Under the pieces are notes generated by a model, which did no database searches, had not been told where the DNA came from, and saw only the letters and a program-made list of their open reading frames with translations. A DNA stretch of 13,103 bases from assembly GCA_005879065.1 (NCBI GenBank), contig VBLU01000082.1:1-13103 (forward strand), in the 5' to 3' direction. A program made the translations under genes and the position numbers. Every line of letters starts with the position of its first letter. The stretch's first letter is position 1. Below are positions 1 through 6,730 of the stretch, in pieces. This DNA comes from Methanobacteriota archaeon (GTDB taxonomy: Archaea > Thermoplasmatota > Thermoplasmata > RBG-16-68-12).

Positions 1-459
1 CGGACTCCGAGTCGTCCCGATTCCGATCACTTCCCGCGAGGCGATCGCGTACATCCGGAGCAAGCGCTCTCGGACGTTCTTCCGGCCATAGATCGCTTCG
101 AACCGACCGTGGGATTCGGGCTCCCGCTGGGCGTTGATCGCGAATTCCCGCGCCAGGAGGTCGAGGCCCGCGTCGATCTGCTTCGCCCGCGATCGAAGGT
201 CGTCGCCGAGGGCCCGGAGGTACGCGTCGAACGAGACCGGCTCGTATCGCAGCGGTGTTTCCGGAAGGATCTGCACCAGTCCTTTCTGATGGAGCTGTTG
301 CATCGTCGCATAGATTCGCGTCCGAGGGACCTTCGACAAGGGCGAGATCTGCGTCGCCGTCGCCGCTCCGAGATCCAGGAGGGTAAGGTATACGCGCGCC
401 TGGTACTCCGTCAGGCCGTGTTCCATCAGCTTTCGCACACGTTCCTGGTTGATCGGCAC
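1..459 (-). CDS. TrmB-family HTH transcriptional regulator (C-terminus cut by window edge)
   Basis: The 153 visible residues read as the N-terminal half of an archaeal TrmB-type regulator. Residues about 10-75 form the winged helix: a helix with the family-like stretch GLTEYQARVYLTLLDLG, then SKVPRTRIYATMQQLHQKGL as recognition helix and wing. A coiled-coil-like linker follows (about 85-110), then the start of the sensor domain (HGRFEAIYGRKNVRERLLRM). The family binds DNA near promoters and responds to sugars or other metabolites through the missing C-terminal part, so the ligand cannot be guessed. The GTG at 457-459 is preferred because a TATA-like GTTTATCC lies about 25 nt upstream, giving a nearly leaderless mRNA; an in-frame ATG at 424-426 would cut into the first helix. 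The gene is divergent from the FAD oxidoreductase at 563, which is its most obvious possible target besides itself. Confidence 0.88.
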   Translation of the reverse strand, partial: MPINQERVRKLMEHGLTEYQARVYLTLLDLGAATATQISPLSKVPRTRIYATMQQLHQKGLVQILPETPLRYEPVSFDAYLRALGDDLRSRAKQIDAGLDLLAREFAINAQREPESHGRFEAIYGRKNVRERLLRMYAIASREVIGIGTTRSP

Positions 460-462
460 GGA

Positions 463-474
463 GCCTTCGAAGGC
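463..474. promoter_or_regulatory. 12-bp perfect palindrome between TATA and start of the TrmB gene
   Basis: GCCTTCGAAGGC is self-complementary over all 12 bases. It ends 4 nt before the GTG start of the regulator gene and sits downstream of its TATA-like box, where a bound repressor would block transcription. Autoregulation by the TrmB-like protein is an inference. A 12-bp palindrome is expected a few times per 13 kb by chance, so position is the main argument. Confidence 0.35.
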
Positions 475-482
475 GACCCGCG

Positions 483-490
483 GGATAAAC
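483..490 (-). promoter_or_regulatory. TATA-like box for the TrmB gene
   Basis: On the - strand this reads GTTTATCC and is followed by another C. It lies about 24-31 nt upstream of the GTG at 459, the usual archaeal TATA-to-transcription-start distance, which points to a leaderless transcript. The same TATCC core recurs at 3851-3859, 6357-6365 and 6748-6756. Confidence 0.5.
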
Positions 491-520
491 GTTAGTCCCT
501 GGGCGACGGACTGCCCTGCC

Positions 521-533
521 GAAAAAAGGAAAA
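521..533 (+). promoter_or_regulatory. A-rich promoter-like element before the FAD oxidoreductase
   Basis: An A-rich tract (GAAAAAAGGAAAA) interrupts GC-rich DNA 30-42 nt upstream of the ATG at 563. The position suits an archaeal BRE/TATA region with a short or absent leader, but it is not a canonical TATA sequence. It lies in the roughly 100-bp divergent spacer shared with the TrmB gene, so the two genes may be controlled together. Confidence 0.3.
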
Positions 534-562
534 CGCCTCCCGGCGGTTCGCAGAACGACCGA

Positions 563-2149
563 ATGGCATCTGCAGAAGAAACTCTTGGACGTGCGCTCGA
601 AGCCGCACTCGGACCGGGCAAGGTCCGGACGGACGAGGACAGTCGACACACCTATTCGACGGATGCGAGCCCGTGTGCAGTGGAACCGAGGGCTGTCGCA
701 TTTGCCACGAGCGAGGCGGACGTCTTGGCCGTCCTGCAGGTCTGTCGCGACCTCCAGGTCCCTCTCACCCCACGCGCCTCTGGGACTTCGCTCTCCGGAG
801 CGGCCATCGGTCCCGGTGTCGTCCTGGACACGACGCGCTTCAACCGGATCATCCGATTCGACCCGATGCGGCCATGCGTTACGGTCCAACCCGGGATTCT
901 CCTGGCCGAATTGAATGGATATTTGGCTGAACGCGGTATGCGAATCGCTCCCGATCCCGGGAGTCAGGACCTCTGTCGCATCGGCGGCATGGTCGGTCAT
1001 AACGCATCCGGATATCGGAGCGTGAAATACGGTCAGACGAAAGATCACGTCCTCTCTCTACGAGTCGCTCTCGTCGATGGGACCGTGCTCGATGCTCGGG
1101 ACGTCCGTGTCGACGATCCGGAATGGAACTTAGTCGCGAAGCAGGTTCCGTCCTTGGAACGCGTTCGGGCCGAAATCGAAGTCCATCGTAAGGCGATCTT
1201 GTCAAGCCGCCGTCCCATCCGGAAGCACTCCTGCGGCTATCAGCTTGCGACGATCGCAGACTCGCTGTCCCGCGGCATCTTCCCCCTCGCGGCTCTCTTC
1301 GTCGGCAGCGAAGGCACACTCGGGATGGTGACGGAGGTCACCCTCCGGGTCCTCCCGATCCCTCTCCGGCGCGTGACCGTGCTATTGTATCTCGACCGCT
1401 TCGAGGAACTCGGCCCGCTCGTCGCAGACCTCCTCCCCCTCCAGCCAAGTGCCATGGAAGCCATCGACGGGGCTTCGTTGGACTTGATTGGCCGCCAGGT
1501 CCACGGCGTACCTTCCGGCGCCGCGGCCATGCTCCTCATCGAATTCGACGAGGGCGATCTCGATGCGATCATCGCCAACGTGGTCGGGCCAATCTCCGCT
1601 CGATACCAATTGAGTCGCCCCGCCGAGGTCGCCGAGGACCCGCACGCTCAGGCCGCACTCTGGAAACTCCGCCGGTCCGTCTTTCCGACGATCATCCAGC
1701 GTCCCGGAACCCGCAAGGCCTGGGGCTTCGTGGAGGATCCGATTGTCCCGCGGGACCGGGTCCCGGAGTTCATCGAGTTTCTCGTGGGCCTCACCCGGCG
1801 GCATTCGACCGTCGCAGGGATTTACGGCCACATCGGCGACGGGAACACCCATTACCGGCCGTTGTTCGACCCGACGGACCCGGCCGATTTTGAGAGGATG
1901 CGCGCCTTGCGGGAGGATTTCGATGATGCCGTGCTCGATCGGTTCCACGGTGCTCCCTCCGGCGAGCATGGGATCGGCCGGCTGCGTGCCGAGACGCTCC
2001 CGCGCGTGTGGGGACAGGAAGTGTACGAGGTGATGCGTGCGACGAAAAGGGCCCTCGACCCGCAGGGCCTCCTGAATCCCGGTGTCCTGTTCTCCGATGC
2101 CCCGTGGTGGGCCTCCTGGGGCGGGCTCGAGTCGCGAACGCCGATGTGA
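563..2149 (+). CDS. FAD-dependent GlcD/D-lactate dehydrogenase-type oxidoreductase
   Basis: This 528-residue protein belongs to the FAD_binding_4 / FAD-oxidase C family that includes glycolate oxidase subunit GlcD and D-lactate dehydrogenases, which oxidise 2-hydroxyacids using FAD. The N-terminal FAD domain shows TPRASGTSLSGAAIG (69-83), PGSQDLCRIGGMVGHNASG (132-150) and GSEGTLG (248-254). The C-terminal substrate domain shows GHIGDGNTH (422-430), with family metal/substrate histidines, and GEHGIG (467-472). There is no fused Fe-S domain and no signal peptide, so electrons must pass to a separate acceptor; the HdrD/GlcF-like protein at 7342 is a candidate. An upstream extension to about 449 would add a proline-rich stretch with no family match and would invade the promoter region, so the ATG at 563 is chosen. 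The substrate cannot be told from sequence alone. Confidence 0.92.
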   Translation: MASAEETLGRALEAALGPGKVRTDEDSRHTYSTDASPCAVEPRAVAFATSEADVLAVLQVCRDLQVPLTPRASGTSLSGAAIGPGVVLDTTRFNRIIRFDPMRPCVTVQPGILLAELNGYLAERGMRIAPDPGSQDLCRIGGMVGHNASGYRSVKYGQTKDHVLSLRVALVDGTVLDARDVRVDDPEWNLVAKQVPSLERVRAEIEVHRKAILSSRRPIRKHSCGYQLATIADSLSRGIFPLAALFVGSEGTLGMVTEVTLRVLPIPLRRVTVLLYLDRFEELGPLVADLLPLQPSAMEAIDGASLDLIGRQVHGVPSGAAAMLLIEFDEGDLDAIIANVVGPISARYQLSRPAEVAEDPHAQAALWKLRRSVFPTIIQRPGTRKAWGFVEDPIVPRDRVPEFIEFLVGLTRRHSTVAGIYGHIGDGNTHYRPLFDPTDPADFERMRALREDFDDAVLDRFHGAPSGEHGIGRLRAETLPRVWGQEVYEVMRATKRALDPQGLLNPGVLFSDAPWWASWGGLESRTPM

Positions 2150-2324
2150 GTCGTACGGACCCAATCTTTAAGGCGGACCGGGGGTACATTTTCGTCGCGG
2201 AAATCGGTCGGAAACCCGGAGGCGAGACGGTCGTGAACATTCGTGGACGAAGGGTTAAGAGCGACCCCGATATTCGAGTCGACCAGGAGCGACCCGCGGC
2301 GTGCGGGACGGAGGTCGAGAGCGG
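2150..2324 (+). promoter_or_regulatory. Intergenic region with candidate promoters for nuoB
   Basis: This 175-bp spacer holds no convincing gene. Two weak TATA-like sites are visible: CCCAATCTTTAAGG around 2160-2172, with a BRE-like left side, and GGGTTAAGA around 2252-2260. A good Shine-Dalgarno sequence, GGAGGT at 2310-2315, stands 9 nt before the nuoB ATG at 2325. If the first site is used, the leader is about 130 nt, long for an archaeon that otherwise seems to use short leaders. I saw no tRNA-like fold. Confidence 0.35.
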
Positions 2325-2990
2325 ATGATCCAGCGGGCGGAACAGGCGAACATCGTCGGCCTCCGTTCGAAGGACTTCGTGAAGTGGGTCGAGGAGAACA
2401 TCGACGCGCCGATGAAGCGGGGGCCCGGCGGTGCCCTGCTGGACACGCTCAAGGGCGGCCTGATCGGCGAGTTCTTCAACTGGGCGAAACGAAACTCCAC
2501 ATGGCCCCTGCACTTTGGCATCATGTGTTGCGCGATCGAGATGGCTGCGACCTCGGATCCCCGGTACGACGTGGAACGCTTCGGCGTGATCTATCGCTCA
2601 TCCCCGCGGCAATGCGATGTGCTCCTGTTGAACGGCCCGATTTCGTTGAAGCTGCGACCGGCCGTCCGCCGCTTGTACGAGCAGATGGCGGAGCCGAAGT
2701 GGGTCATCGCGATGGGCGAGTGCACGATTTGCGGCGGACCGTATTATGACTCGTACAGCATCGTCAAGGGTTCGTACACGTTCGTTCCGACGGACATCTT
2801 CATCCCTGGATGCCCTGTCCGACCGGAGGCCCTAATCGACGGTTTCCTGAAATTGAGCGCGAAGATCAAGGCGGAGCGGGGTGGCTGGGTCCGCACGAAG
2901 AAGGGCCGGCTCGTCAGCGCGCGGGAAGGCCAGTTGATGGACATGCAGAAGGGCGAGTACACGTATGAAGTCCCCCAAGTCCGAAGCTGA
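2325..2990 (+). CDS. nuoB: NADH-quinone oxidoreductase (complex I-like) subunit B
   Basis: This 221-residue protein is a NuoB/FpoB-type subunit, the complex I subunit that carries the terminal [4Fe-4S] cluster N2 and passes electrons to quinone or methanophenazine. The four expected cysteines are present: the adjacent pair C68-C69 in FGIMCCAIEM, C133 in AMGEC, and C163 in IPGCPVRPEALIDG. C136 is an extra cysteine where many homologues have none. The N-terminal 45 residues and the charged C-terminus after about 185 extend the conserved core. The ATG at 2325 is preferred over a GTG at 2301 because GGAGGT (2310-2315) is spaced for it. The 3' end overlaps the next gene by 26 bp, so the two are co-translated. 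NuoA, C, D, H and J-N are absent from the window, so the rest of any complex is encoded elsewhere or missing. Confidence 0.93.
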   Translation: MIQRAEQANIVGLRSKDFVKWVEENIDAPMKRGPGGALLDTLKGGLIGEFFNWAKRNSTWPLHFGIMCCAIEMAATSDPRYDVERFGVIYRSSPRQCDVLLLNGPISLKLRPAVRRLYEQMAEPKWVIAMGECTICGGPYYDSYSIVKGSYTFVPTDIFIPGCPVRPEALIDGFLKLSAKIKAERGGWVRTKKGRLVSAREGQLMDMQKGEYTYEVPQVRS

Positions 2991-3807
2991 GTCCCGGCGC
3001 CGCAAGGTCGGGACGATCGGCGGGACGGTTCGCCCTCTCATCGCGACGATCAAGCAGACCTTGGTGACCATGCCAGGCATCAACCGCCTCGTCCCCGGAG
3101 GCCGGAAGCCGGTCACCCATCTGTATCCGTACCAGAAGGTCGAGCTCCCGCTCGCGTATCGGGGCCAGCACAGCATCGACTGGTTCAAGTGCATCGGCTG
3201 CGAGCTGTGCGCGAAGGTCTGCCCGAACGAATGCATCTACTTCGAGTTCTACGAGGTCGAACCCACGTCGGAGTTCCTGAACCCCAGCCGCGCGCAGCTG
3301 GACGAGATGAAGAAGGTGATCCGGCGGCCCGCGGTGGACATCGGGCATTGCCTCTTTTGTGGGAACTGCATGGAGTACTGTCCCACGGACGCCTGGAACT
3401 TCACGCAGGAGTTCGAGCTCGCGGACTACGCCCGGGAGGACCTCTACTACCGCGCAGACGAGCTCCGCATGCCGAAAGAGAACTCGGACAAGGAGATCGT
3501 CCTGATCAATCGGATCGGAGAGCATCCGATTCTCGAGGCGGATGTGTGCATCGGCTGCAAGAAATGCGAACGGGAATGTCCGACCCGTTGCATCGACATG
3601 CTGGACGGTCCGAATGACCGAAAGGGAAAACCGATCGTGATCCCGGAGTTTGACTACACGAAGTGCATCGGTTGCCAGCAATGCGTCGACGTCTGTCCCG
3701 TCGACTGTCTCCACATGGAGGAGATCGGCTACAAAGACCTGGAAGGCTTCTACCACATCAACCTTCAAGGCGAAGTCAAGCTCCTCGAAGAACAGGTTGA
3801 GAAGTGA
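2965..3807 (+). CDS. nuoI: NuoI-like ferredoxin subunit with four 4Fe-4S motifs
   Basis: The first half of this 280-residue protein resembles NuoI, the peripheral-arm subunit that holds clusters N6a/N6b: a basic N-terminal segment that could lie along the membrane arm, then RKPVTHLYPYQKVELPL and RGQHSIDWFKCIGCELC. Four CX2CX2CX3CP motifs are complete: C76-79-82-86, C129-132-135-139, C195-198-201-205 and C234-237-240-244. Ordinary NuoI has two. The second half (about 185-250) therefore looks like an added 2[4Fe-4S] ferredoxin, joined by a charged linker (about 140-190), and could give an entry route for electrons from ferredoxin in place of NADH-binding subunits. That is inference. The ATG at 2965 lies inside nuoB (26-bp overlap). 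Translation might instead start at M36, but the upstream residues fit the NuoI N-terminal helix. The protein should be cytoplasmic and membrane-associated through partners. Confidence 0.9.
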   Translation: MKSPKSEAESRRRKVGTIGGTVRPLIATIKQTLVTMPGINRLVPGGRKPVTHLYPYQKVELPLAYRGQHSIDWFKCIGCELCAKVCPNECIYFEFYEVEPTSEFLNPSRAQLDEMKKVIRRPAVDIGHCLFCGNCMEYCPTDAWNFTQEFELADYAREDLYYRADELRMPKENSDKEIVLINRIGEHPILEADVCIGCKKCERECPTRCIDMLDGPNDRKGKPIVIPEFDYTKCIGCQQCVDVCPVDCLHMEEIGYKDLEGFYHINLQGEVKLLEEQVEK

Positions 3808-3829
3808 CGTCTCGGTCGATTCATTCAGT

Positions 3830-3843
3830 ATTCCGATTGGAAT
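3830..3843. repeat. Short inverted repeat upstream of the methionine synthase promoter
   Basis: ATTCC-GATT-GGAAT has perfect 5-bp arms around a 4-bp spacer and ends 7 nt before the TATA-like box. It sits where an archaeal activator or a BRE-proximal repressor could bind. Arms this short arise easily by chance. Confidence 0.25.
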
Positions 3844-3850
3844 TGCAAGG

Positions 3851-3859
3851 CTTTTATCC
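3851..3859 (+). promoter_or_regulatory. TATA box of the methionine synthase operon
   Basis: CTTTTATCC is followed by C, matching the TATCC core seen at other starts in the window. Transcription should begin near 3882, leaving a leader of about 22 nt that contains AAGAGG at 3891-3896, 8 nt before the ATG at 3905. This supports a new transcript for the two MetE-family genes, separate from nuoB/nuoI, which end at 3807. Confidence 0.55.
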
Positions 3860-3904
3860 CATCCGCAACATGGGTGACCGTCCGGATCGCAAGAGGATCG
3901 TCGT

Positions 3905-4882
3905 ATGGTGCGCACGACCGTCGTTGGGACCTACCCACGGATCGGAGAGACCTCCGAAGAACAAGCCCTGCGAAGGGGGATCGCACGCCTCGATCGAGGC
4001 GAGATCGTCGAAGCCGAGCTCCAGGCCATCGAGCGAGATACGGTCCGACAGGTCCTTCGTGAGCAGAATGAGATCGGCATCGATCTCGTCACGGACGGGC
4101 AGATCTCCTGGTACGACAGCCAGAGCCATTTCGCGGGAAAACTCACGTCCGTCGAGACGAACGGACTGGTGCGTTACTTCGACACGAACACATACTACAG
4201 GCAACCGGTCGTCCATGGAGCGGTCGCTTGGAAGGCGCCTGTGCTCGCCGACGATTGGAAGTTTGCTCAAGCGAACTCCAAGGTTCCTGTGAAAGCGGTC
4301 CTGACCGGACCCGTGACCCTCGCCTCGCTCGCCCTCGACAAGCACTATCGATCGAAAAAGGCGCTCGCGCTCGATCTCGCGACCGCGGTCGGAGAGGAGG
4401 TCGGATCGCTCGTCCAGGCGGGTGCCTCGAACGTGCAGATCGATGAACCGATCTTGACCAGGTATCCGGGCGACCTTACCCTCGTGTCGGAAGCCCTCGA
4501 GCGGATTCGGTCTCACAAGGCGCGTTCGACGCTGACCCTGTTCACATTCTTCGGTGATGTCGCCGCGATTTACAAGGATCTCGGCGACGCGCCCGCAGAC
4601 ATCCTCGGCCTCGACCTGGTCCAAGGATCCGCCACCTGGCCCGTCCTCGCGAAGCATGGATCGACCAAGCCCCTCGTCCTTGGCCTGATTGATGCGCGGA
4701 ACACCAGGGAGGAGGATCCGGCCGCGATCGCGAAGAAGGCCCTGGAGCTGAAGGGGGCCGTGGACCTGAAGGCCTCCTACCTTTCGCCCTCCAACGGCCT
4801 CGAGTTCCTTCCGAGAGACCGGGCCCGAAGGAAACTGCAGATTCTTCGCACGGCCGCTCAGAAAGCGGGGGTGGGCGCTTGA
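3905..4882 (+). CDS. MetE-family protein lacking zinc ligands (MetE N-domain-like partner)
   Basis: This 325-residue TIM-barrel protein resembles the cobalamin-independent methionine synthase family, especially the N-terminal half of full-length MetE. Visible family marks are TTVVGTYPRIG at the start, NEIGIDLVTDGQISWYD (55-71), VLTGPVTLA (132-140) and VQIDEPIL (177-184). The zinc site is not conserved. The stretch matching the HxC motif is LTLFTFFGD (210-218), and the region matching the last zinc cysteine is YLSPSNGLEF (292-301), so it should not activate homocysteine by itself. It overlaps the next gene by 4 bp and is probably made in equal amounts. The likely role is as the second subunit of a split methionine synthase, perhaps binding the methyl donor. 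Paired metE-like genes also occur in other archaea such as Sulfolobales. The ATG start is supported by AAGAGG at 3891-3896. Confidence 0.85.
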   Translation: MVRTTVVGTYPRIGETSEEQALRRGIARLDRGEIVEAELQAIERDTVRQVLREQNEIGIDLVTDGQISWYDSQSHFAGKLTSVETNGLVRYFDTNTYYRQPVVHGAVAWKAPVLADDWKFAQANSKVPVKAVLTGPVTLASLALDKHYRSKKALALDLATAVGEEVGSLVQAGASNVQIDEPILTRYPGDLTLVSEALERIRSHKARSTLTLFTFFGDVAAIYKDLGDAPADILGLDLVQGSATWPVLAKHGSTKPLVLGLIDARNTREEDPAAIAKKALELKGAVDLKASYLSPSNGLEFLPRDRARRKLQILRTAAQKAGVGA

Positions 4883-5850
4883 ACGCCCTCCTGACGACCA
4901 GCGTGGGATCCTTCCCGAAACCGGAGTACCTCACGCGCGCCCGCACCAAGGCGTCGAAGGGAGAGCTCTCCCCGGACGGTTTGCGGACGCTGGAGGAGAA
5001 AGCGACCTCCGAATGGATCCGATTCCAGGAAGAGATCGGGATCGATATCCTCGTGGACGGCGAGCAATACCGAGGCGACATGGCGACGTACTTCGCGGAG
5101 AACATCGACGGGACCGAGATCTCGGGCCTCGTTCGGTCGTACGGAAACCGGTACTACAAGAAGCCCATCATCGTCGACGAGCTGAGGCGACGCGGTCCGA
5201 TCAGCGTGGATTGGTTCACGTTCGCCCAGGCCCAGACGAAGCGGCCGGTGAAGGGCATGATCACCGGACCGTACACGATGATGGACTGGTCGTTCGACGA
5301 ATACTACGGTTCGCGGGCGGATGCCTGCTTCGCCTTCGCGAAGTTGCTCCATGACGAGGCGGTCGCCCTCGAGGCCGCGGGTGCCAAGGTCGTCCAAGTC
5401 GACGAGCCGGCCCTTTCGACTCGGTTCGATGAGCTTCCGCTCCTCGTGAAGGCGGTGGGCATCGTGACGAAGGGCCTGAAGGCGAAGACGGTCTTGCATA
5501 CCTGCTATGGTAACTACAACGAGATTTTCGACTACTTCAACAAACTCCCCGTGGACCAGCTCGATCTGGAGATGTCGAATTCGGGCCTCGACCTGCTGGA
5601 CCGTTTCAAGCGGGAGCCGCTCAAGAAGGAGATCGCGTTCGGCGTCGTGGACGTCCATAGCCACGTGATCGAACCGGAATCCTTGATCCGGGAGCGGATC
5701 GAGAAGGCCCTCACGATCTTCTCGCCCTCGAAGCTCCTCATCGACCCGGATTGTGGCTTGAAGACCCGCAGCGTCGATGAGGCGAGGATCAAATTGCGGA
5801 ATATGGTCGCGGCGGCTCATGCCGTGCGCACGGCCCACGGACTGACCTAG
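4879..5850 (+). CDS. metE: Core (C-terminal type) methionine synthase with zinc site
   Basis: This 323-residue protein matches the catalytic C-terminal domain of MetE, which moves a methyl group to the zinc-bound thiol of homocysteine to make methionine. The expected zinc ligands can be placed: H207 and C209 in VLHTCYGNY, E231 in QLDLEMSNSG, and C292 in IDPDCGLKTR. Other marks are TTSVGSFPKP at the N-terminus, ITGPYTM (128-134) and VQVDEPALS (172-180). It is less than half the length of bacterial MetE (about 750 residues), as in archaeal and other core-MetE enzymes that do not use polyglutamyl methylfolate. The methyl donor may be a corrinoid or pterin carrier and cannot be read from sequence. 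The start is TTG at 4879, overlapping the stop of the previous gene (TTGA), with GGGGGTGG just upstream. No in-frame ATG occurs before residue 68, so the unusual start is well supported. Confidence 0.9.
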   Translation: MNALLTTSVGSFPKPEYLTRARTKASKGELSPDGLRTLEEKATSEWIRFQEEIGIDILVDGEQYRGDMATYFAENIDGTEISGLVRSYGNRYYKKPIIVDELRRRGPISVDWFTFAQAQTKRPVKGMITGPYTMMDWSFDEYYGSRADACFAFAKLLHDEAVALEAAGAKVVQVDEPALSTRFDELPLLVKAVGIVTKGLKAKTVLHTCYGNYNEIFDYFNKLPVDQLDLEMSNSGLDLLDRFKREPLKKEIAFGVVDVHSHVIEPESLIRERIEKALTIFSPSKLLIDPDCGLKTRSVDEARIKLRNMVAAAHAVRTAHGLT

Positions 5851-5898
5851 GACAAAGGTCAAGTCCCCCGGCGCTAATGGATGCAGGAGGGTCGAAAC

Positions 5899-6360
5899 AT
5901 GGGAGGTCCGGCGGACGTTCGCTTGCACACAGATTCGGCCTTGCGACTCTTCACGGAAGACGAGGCGAACGCGCTCCTCCCGCAGTTGGAAGAGATCTTC
6001 CTCCTCCTCGATCCGAAGCTCGCCCGGTTGCGAGAAGTGAAGGACCTCGTCGAGGACTCCGAAGCGTACTACGGTGAAGGCCTAATCGGTGCGCCCTCAA
6101 GGGACCGAGAGTCGTATGCAGACCTGTTGCAAGAACAGGCCGACCTGGATCGGTCCGTCCAAGCGGACATTGACGCGGTCCTCGCCCTCGGCTGCGAGGT
6201 GAAGGACCTGCATCGCGGGCTGATCGACTTCCCCGCGCGGATCGGAAACGAGGTCGTCTACCTGTGCTGGCAACGGGGGGAGGACCGGATCGGATGGTGG
6301 CACACCCTGGGCGGTGGATTCGCGGGCCGCAAGCCTCTCTCGGCGGAATCGGAACGTTAA
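5899..6360 (+). CDS. DUF2203 family protein
   Basis: This 153-residue protein matches the small DUF2203 family of unknown function found in archaea and bacteria. Family-like blocks are LRLFTEDEANALLPQLEEI (15-33), GCEVKDLHRGLIDFPA (98-113), VYLCWQRGEDRIGWWH (120-135) and GGGFAGRKP (138-146). Residues 25-95 are a helical, charged region, probably a coiled coil. The C-terminal block is rich in conserved Cys, Trp and His, but no catalytic role is known to me. Start choice: an ATG at 5881 is in frame, but AGGAGGG at 5885-5891 lies 7 nt before the ATG at 5899, so 5899 is the better start. I saw no clear TATA box in the 48-bp gap after metE, so it is probably transcribed with the methionine synthase genes, though a functional tie is not shown. 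Confidence 0.85.
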   Translation: MGGPADVRLHTDSALRLFTEDEANALLPQLEEIFLLLDPKLARLREVKDLVEDSEAYYGEGLIGAPSRDRESYADLLQEQADLDRSVQADIDAVLALGCEVKDLHRGLIDFPARIGNEVVYLCWQRGEDRIGWWHTLGGGFAGRKPLSAESER

Positions 6361-6365
6361 TATCC
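6357..6365 (+). promoter_or_regulatory. TATA box of the DUF59/SufT-like gene
   Basis: TTAATATCC, followed by C, overlaps the TAA stop codon of the DUF2203 gene. Transcription would start near 6388, leaving a leader of about 12 nt before the ATG at 6400. It marks the start of the Fe-S/redox half of the window. Confidence 0.5.
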
Positions 6366-6399
6366 CGCGGCCCACGTAGGTTCGGTCGAAGGCACTCCC

Positions 6400-6708
6400 A
6401 TGGCCACGAAGGAAGAAGTGATCGGCGTCCTGAGGAAGTGCTACGACCCCGAGATCCCGATCAACATCTATGACCTCGGTCTTGTGTACAACATCGACCT
6501 CAAGCCGGACGAGGGCAAGATTGATGTCAAGATGACCCTCACCGCCCCCGGATGCCCCGCTTCGGCATACATCCACCAAGACGTGAAGCGAAAGCTCGAA
6601 CAGCTCCAAGGCGTCAAGGAGGCGGTCGTGAACATCGTCTGGGAGCCACCCTGGACGCCCGAGATGATGTCCGAGACGGCGAAGAAGCAGTTCGGCTGGG
6701 GCATCTGA
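6400..6708 (+). CDS. DUF59 (MIP18/PaaD/SufT-like) iron-sulfur assembly factor
   Basis: This 102-residue protein is a single MIP18-family domain. Conserved marks are DPEIPINIYDLGLVYNIDL (17-35) and TAPGCP (48-53), with C52 the conserved reactive cysteine, and the tail WEPPWTPEMMS (81-91) typical of the family. Members such as SufT, PaaD and eukaryotic CIAO2 help mature or deliver Fe-S clusters, and archaeal versions are often encoded near suf genes. The sufBCDU operon is about 2.6 kb downstream, which supports that role here. The length is normal for the family and the ATG start fits both the family N-terminus and the promoter at 6357-6365. The name SufT is a functional inference: in archaea this family has many paralogues, including the domain fused to Mrp/ApbC ATPases. 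Confidence 0.9.
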   Translation: MATKEEVIGVLRKCYDPEIPINIYDLGLVYNIDLKPDEGKIDVKMTLTAPGCPASAYIHQDVKRKLEQLQGVKEAVVNIVWEPPWTPEMMSETAKKQFGWGI

Positions 6709-6730
6709 ACCGTCCGGTCCGTGCGACTCC

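Noticed and set aside
109..495. 128-codon open frame on the + strand at the left edge
   Set aside because: It is the reverse of the TrmB-like gene, whose winged-helix sequence is convincing on the - strand.
449..562. N-terminal extension of the FAD oxidoreductase to 449
   Set aside because: It would place coding sequence over the divergent TATA box and the A-rich element, and the added residues match nothing in the family.
2234..2328. Possible small gene starting at GTG 2234
   Set aside because: The 31-residue product has no recognisable feature and runs over the nuoB ribosome-binding site and start.
4858..5928. 356-codon open frame on the - strand
   Set aside because: It mirrors the zinc-bearing metE gene; no motif of its own and composition dominated by Arg, Asp, Leu and Val.
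6709..6718. ACCG-TC-CGGT inverted repeat after the DUF59 gene as a terminator
   Set aside because: Arms of only 4 bp and no T-run follow, so it does not support a terminator.
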